Shown here: in pieces, positions 5,770-8,703 of the stretch
Layout of the letters: each line of letters starts with the position of its first letter
Position numbering within the stretch: position 1 is the first letter of the stretch
Source of the DNA: an uncultured Clostridia bacterium
GTDB taxonomy: Bacteria; Bacillota; Clostridia; Oscillospirales; Acutalibacteraceae
Direction of reading: 5' to 3'
Assembly: GCA_946405565.1 (NCBI GenBank)
Contig: CAMJHU010000052.1
Coordinates: 1 to 8,703 of the forward strand
Length of the DNA stretch: 8,703 nucleotides
Translations under genes and position numbers: made by a program
Notes under the pieces: generated by a model
What the model saw: only the letters and a program-made list of their open reading frames with translations
Databases searched by the model: none
Told to the model about the DNA's origin: nothing

Positions 5770-5781
5770 TTTTGCGCAAAA
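5770..5781. promoter_or_regulatory. 12-bp perfect palindrome upstream of the cyclase promoter
   Basis: TTTTGCGCAAAA is a perfect palindrome centred about 20 bp upstream of the cyclase -35 hexamer, in the divergent intergenic region. Its position would suit a regulator binding site, but no regulator is identifiable and short AT-rich palindromes arise by chance. Confidence 0.3.
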
Positions 5782-5890
5782 TTTCTGTATTTTTTATGGA
5801 AATTGTCTTTTCTATTCCACAAGCACACAAAGCCCGACCGAGCTGGCGGAATTTTCCAACTGCAATATGATGAAAATATGAAGAATTGTA

Positions 5891-5919
5891 TTGTCAAGCC
5901 GGAATTTTTATGGTATACT
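5891..5919 (+). promoter_or_regulatory. Promoter of the DUF2304-like gene
   Basis: TTGTCA (5891-5896), 17-nt spacer, TATACT (5914-5919): five of six matches in each hexamer. It fires away from the cyclase promoter; the two -35 boxes are about 134 bp apart. The spacer between them holds no gene. Confidence 0.8.
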
Positions 5920-5955
5920 GTTCCTTGATTGATTGCGCGAAGGTGGTAATGAAGT

Positions 5956-6525
5956 ATGGCGATGGATTTGAGCCATTGTATAGCTTTTTTTAAGCGGTTT
6001 CTGGACGCGTTTTTTGACCGTATCACGAGCAGCCTGGGATATATGCAGGACAGTGATATCGGTCTGAATGTCGCGGTGCGCGTGATTATGGTGTCGGCGA
6101 GCGTGATGGTGATTGTGTTTCTCTTCAAGCGTATGCTGAAAAGCCAGATCAAGGAATCATCCTTCCTGATGTGGACATTTCCCGCAGCGCTGTTGTTTGT
6201 GTATGGCGTGTGGCCGGAGCTGACCTACAAGGTTGCGGATATGACCCACATGGCTTACGGTTATGCGCTGGTGGTCACGGTACCCTTTATCGCGCTGCTG
6301 TATTATCTGGCGTTCAAGCAGATGTGCCAGATTTCCGCTCTCACCTCCAAGGTGGTGGAGCTGGGTTCGGTGGTATCCATTCAGAAGCACGAGATTGAGG
6401 AACTTCACCGGCAGATCGACCAAATGAAAGCAAAATATGAGCCCGAAGCGGCTGATACGTCCGCGCCTGCTGGCGAGCCGGTTCCCGCGAAGGAACCCGC
6501 GACGGTGGAAGTGGTCATCGACTGA
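5956..6525 (+). CDS. DUF2304-like small membrane protein
   Basis: A 189-residue protein with an amphipathic N-terminus (1-36), three predicted membrane segments (about 37-58, 69-86 and 100-120), a charged probable coiled coil (about 122-162, with SKVVELGSVVSIQKHEIEEL) and a Pro/Ala/Glu-rich acidic tail (163-189). The order of membrane helices followed by a coiled coil resembles DUF2304 family proteins, whose function is unknown and which often sit beside glycosyltransferase genes; no glycosyltransferase is visible here. The ATG at 5956 has AGGTGG (5941-5946) 9 nt upstream; a second in-frame ATG at 5962 is less well spaced. It has its own promoter (5891-5919) and terminator (6546-6584), so it appears monocistronic. 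The coding call is firm; the family assignment rests on layout and recalled sequence pattern. Confidence 0.82.
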   Translation: MAMDLSHCIAFFKRFLDAFFDRITSSLGYMQDSDIGLNVAVRVIMVSASVMVIVFLFKRMLKSQIKESSFLMWTFPAALLFVYGVWPELTYKVADMTHMAYGYALVVTVPFIALLYYLAFKQMCQISALTSKVVELGSVVSIQKHEIEELHRQIDQMKAKYEPEAADTSAPAGEPVPAKEPATVEVVID

Positions 6526-6545
6526 ATCGCAGCTTTGTTCACAGC

Positions 6546-6584
6546 GCCCGTCCTTCTCTGTGAAAAAGAGAAGGATGGGCTTTT
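6546..6584 (+). terminator. Intrinsic terminator after the DUF2304-like gene
   Basis: GCCCGTCCTTCTC (6546-6558) pairs along 13 positions (one G-U) with GAGAAGGATGGGC (6568-6580), with a 9-nt loop and a TTTT run at 6581-6584. It separates the membrane-protein gene from the amylase gene. Confidence 0.93.
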
Positions 6585-6590
6585 AAATTG

Positions 6591-6608
6591 CTTCATCCAA
6601 TTATGAAG
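6591..6608. promoter_or_regulatory. Inverted repeat upstream of the amylase promoter
   Basis: CTTCAT (6591-6596) and ATGAAG (6603-6608) form a perfect 6-bp inverted repeat with a 6-bp gap, ending 26 bp before the amylase -35 box. It could be an operator, but it does not match a LacI/CcpA-type consensus that I recognise. Confidence 0.25.
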
Positions 6609-6634
6609 GATAGATAATGATTCTCGCGGGACGG

Positions 6635-6663
6635 TTGATTTTTGCCGCATAAACCTGTATAAT
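6635..6663 (+). promoter_or_regulatory. Promoter of the GH13 amylase gene
   Basis: TTGATT (6635-6640), exact 17-nt spacer, TATAAT (6658-6663). This predicts a leader of about 70 nt, which includes a short inverted repeat TTCCG (6675-6679)/CGGAA (6692-6696). Confidence 0.8.
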
Positions 6664-6738
6664 AAGGATAAGCCTTCCGCACAGGGAGCATCGGAAACCA
6701 TTCAGTGGGTCACCAAGCAGGAAAGGGTTGAGAATCGT

Positions 6739-8523
6739 ATGAAATTTGAAGCGGTGTATCACATTTGCAGCGATAACTATTGTTATATGAACAATGCCAG
6801 CGAGCTGATTGTAAATCTCAAGACGGGATATGATGTGGAAGAGGTTTACATTCACTACGGCGACCCCTTTGCCACGGGCATACTGGGAGCGCAGCAGAAC
6901 TGGGCAGGCGTGCGCCTGCCGGTGCCCTTCAAGAAGCGGCTGGCGCATCAGCTCTGGTGGACGACCACCATCGTGCCGCAGTACAAGCGGTGCCGCTACT
7001 TTTTTGAACTGGTCAGCCGGGCGGAATACGGCGGCGAACGCGAGACGTGGTATTACTTTGAGGACGGCGTGCTGAGCGAGGAACAGTGGCATCTCGAAGG
7101 GAAAATGCTGCAATGCTTCACGTTTCCGTGGATGAATCCCTCGGATATCAACCGCGTGCCGGAATGGGTCAACAGCACGGTGTGGTACCAGATTTTCCCC
7201 GAACGCTTCTGCAACGGCAACCCCGACATCAATCCCGAAAACTGCCTGCCGTGGGCGGACAACGATACGCCTGTCACCAACGAGCAGTTTTACGGCGGCG
7301 ATCTGCAGGGCATCATCAACCGGCTGGACTATCTGCGCGACCTTGGCATCACGGGCATCTATATGACGCCGATTTTCGAGGCGCCTTCCACCCATAAGTA
7401 TAACACCACCGACTATATGAAAATCGACCCGCATTTCGGCGATGAGGAAACCTTCCGCACGCTGGTGGAAACCGCGCATGAAAAGGGCATCCGCATCATG
7501 CTGGACGGGGTGTTCAATCATTCGGGCGAGTGGTTCGCGCCGTGGCAGGACGTGTTGGCGCACGGTCCTGAATCGAAGTATTACAACTGGTTCATGATCA
7601 ACCAGTGGCCCATCGACTTTGACCGCTGGGACACCCGCGACGGAAAATACTATTCCTTCGGCTTCTTTGCCAAAATGCCCAAGCTCAACACCAACAACCC
7701 CGAAGTGGTGGAATATCTGGTGGGCGTGGTGGAATACTGGGCGAAAAACTTCGGGATTGACGGCATCCGTCTTGACGTGGCAAACGAGGTGTCCCATCAG
7801 TTCTGCAAGACCCTGCGCTATGCCCTGAAAAAAATCAACCCGGATTTCTATATTCTCGGCGAAATCTGGCACAACGCCATGCCGTGGCTGCGGGGAGACG
7901 AGTTCGACTCCGTGATGAATTATCCGCTGTCCCACAGCATCACGGACTTCTGGATTGACCGTTCCCGTAAGAAGCGCGATTTTGAATATATGGTCAACCG
8001 CTGTTACACCATGTATATGCAGCACACCAACGACGTGATCTTCAATCTGCTGGATTCTCATGACACCGACCGCGTGTTCGGACGGTATCATCAGAATATT
8101 GACGTAGTCTATCAGCAGCTCGCGGTGCTGTTCACCATGCCGGGCAGTCCGTGCATCTATTACGGCACCGAAATCGGCATGGACGGCGGCGGCGACCCCG
8201 ACTGCCGGCGCTGTATGCCGTGGGAACGCATCGAAGCCGGCTGGTACGGCGATCGCATCGACATGGTCAAGCGGCTGATCTGGCTGCGCAAAAACGAGCC
8301 GCTCTTCCGCAGCCGCAATTTCCATTTTCCCAATGAGATTCCCAACGACCGCGTGATCGAATATCTCAAGCTCGACTGCGAAAATCATCAGCTCAAGGTC
8401 ATCATCAACTGCTCCGACGAATCGGTCAACACGCCTTATATGGACGGCAAGGAAATTTTCTTCGCCAACCGCTACGACAACGGCTGGCTCCATCCCAACG
8501 GCGTCGTGATCGTGAGATGGTAG
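6739..8523 (+). CDS. GH13 alpha-amylase-family enzyme (cyclomaltodextrinase / neopullulanase / maltogenic amylase type)
   Basis: A 594-residue glycoside hydrolase, the usual length for the neopullulanase/cyclomaltodextrinase subfamily. These enzymes cleave alpha-1,4 (and some alpha-1,6) bonds in maltodextrins, cyclodextrins or pullulan. An N-terminal beta-sandwich of CBM34 type (about 1-125) precedes the catalytic barrel, which begins near PEWVNSTVWYQIFPERFCNG (141-160). Conserved regions are DGVFNH (256-261), MPKLN (313-317), GIRLDVANE (342-350; nucleophile D346), GEIWH (374-378; acid/base E375) and LLDSHDTDR (437-445; transition-state stabiliser D442). All catalytic residues are present. 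A C-terminal beta domain follows (about 525-594). There is no signal peptide, so it should act in the cytoplasm on imported maltodextrins. The ATG at 6739 follows AAAGGG (6722-6727) at 11 nt. Family is certain; substrate preference is not resolved. Confidence 0.95.
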   Translation: MKFEAVYHICSDNYCYMNNASELIVNLKTGYDVEEVYIHYGDPFATGILGAQQNWAGVRLPVPFKKRLAHQLWWTTTIVPQYKRCRYFFELVSRAEYGGERETWYYFEDGVLSEEQWHLEGKMLQCFTFPWMNPSDINRVPEWVNSTVWYQIFPERFCNGNPDINPENCLPWADNDTPVTNEQFYGGDLQGIINRLDYLRDLGITGIYMTPIFEAPSTHKYNTTDYMKIDPHFGDEETFRTLVETAHEKGIRIMLDGVFNHSGEWFAPWQDVLAHGPESKYYNWFMINQWPIDFDRWDTRDGKYYSFGFFAKMPKLNTNNPEVVEYLVGVVEYWAKNFGIDGIRLDVANEVSHQFCKTLRYALKKINPDFYILGEIWHNAMPWLRGDEFDSVMNYPLSHSITDFWIDRSRKKRDFEYMVNRCYTMYMQHTNDVIFNLLDSHDTDRVFGRYHQNIDVVYQQLAVLFTMPGSPCIYYGTEIGMDGGGDPDCRRCMPWERIEAGWYGDRIDMVKRLIWLRKNEPLFRSRNFHFPNEIPNDRVIEYLKLDCENHQLKVIINCSDESVNTPYMDGKEIFFANRYDNGWLHPNGVVIVRW

Positions 8524-8554
8524 CTGTGTTTAAACTGCGTTTATATTGCCATAC

Positions 8555-8560
8555 TATAAT
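8555..8560 (+). promoter_or_regulatory. Possible -10 element for the ABC transporter gene
   Basis: TATAAT at 8555-8560 lies in the 97-bp gap between amylase and ABC ATPase genes, 60 bp before the latter's start. No convincing -35 sequence is found at 16-18 nt. No terminator is visible after the amylase stop, so read-through is an alternative. Confidence 0.4.
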
Positions 8561-8620
8561 TTGTGAGACGACAGAGAAAACGAGAAAAACGACGACGTTC
8601 AAAAAGGATCTTTGAAAATT

Positions 8621-8703
8621 ATGCTGAAATTAACGGACATTGTAAAATCCTATCTGGGCGGCAGCACGCGGGTGGAAGCGCTGAAAGGCGTGAGCATCGC
8701 GTT
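8621..8703 (+). CDS. ABC transporter ATP-binding protein, N-terminal fragment
   Basis: Only 27 complete codons are in the window: MLKLTDIVKSYLGGSTRVEA then LKGVSIA. This is the typical opening of an ABC ATPase, with an aromatic A-loop-like residue in the KSY segment and the ALKGVS beta-strand that precedes the Walker A loop, as in the MacB/LolD-like export ATPases. Walker A itself lies beyond the edge. AAAGGA (8603-8608) precedes the ATG by 12 nt. Substrate and partner permease cannot be judged; any link to the upstream amylase is only positional. Confidence 0.82.
   Translation, partial: MLKLTDIVKSYLGGSTRVEALKGVSIA

Noticed and set aside
6601..8493. 630-codon open frame on the minus strand opposite the amylase gene
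   Set aside because: It is a mirror of GC-rich codon usage in the amylase gene. The plus strand encodes every GH13 catalytic motif, while the antisense translation shows no recognisable domain and is rich in V, A, H and D.

Overview
The window looks like chromosomal DNA of a Gram-positive anaerobe of the Clostridia, probably an Oscillospiraceae/Ruminococcaceae-type gut bacterium. This is inferred from a T-box leader in front of alaS, near-consensus sigma-A promoters (TTGACA-N17-TATAAT type), strong AGGAGG-like ribosome binding sites, an Rpn-family nuclease with low-complexity repeats, a cytoplasmic neopullulanase-type amylase, and moderately GC-rich genes separated by AT-rich spacers. No species can be named from the sequence alone.

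Layout. Bases 1-603 (minus) are the first 201 codons of alaS. It is preceded by a complete alanine-type T-box leader (about 651-932) and a perfect consensus promoter (939-967). Just upstream of that promoter lies a complete ISAs1-family insertion sequence (987-2192) with perfect 20-bp inverted repeats and a perfect 10-bp target duplication; it is AT-rich compared with its neighbours. Bases 2233-5628 (minus) hold a likely two-gene operon: a three-PAS/GGDEF/GAF diguanylate cyclase (3262-5628), then, 33 bp downstream, an Rpn-family PD-(D/E)XK nuclease (2233-3228). A divergent intergenic region follows. On the plus strand come a DUF2304-like membrane protein (5956-6525) with its own promoter and terminator, a cytoplasmic GH13 cyclomaltodextrinase/neopullulanase (6739-8523) with its own promoter, and the first 27 codons of an ABC transporter ATPase (8621 onward).

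The most interesting signal is inside the Rpn gene. An almost perfect Shine-Dalgarno sequence (GGAGGTGA, 2608-2601) lies 6-8 nt before two consecutive in-frame ATG codons (2595-2593 and 2592-2590). It would start a 120-residue protein consisting only of the C-terminal helical/repeat part of Rpn. This matches the gene-within-gene arrangement known for E. coli Rpn proteins, where an internally initiated C-terminal product (RpnS) inhibits the full-length toxic nuclease in phage defence. Here the small product would also carry a tandem-repeat tract (four 24-bp plus three 12-bp units) of potentially variable length, and the gene sits behind a c-di-GMP-producing enzyme with an intact I-site. The remaining genes look ordinary and independently transcribed.
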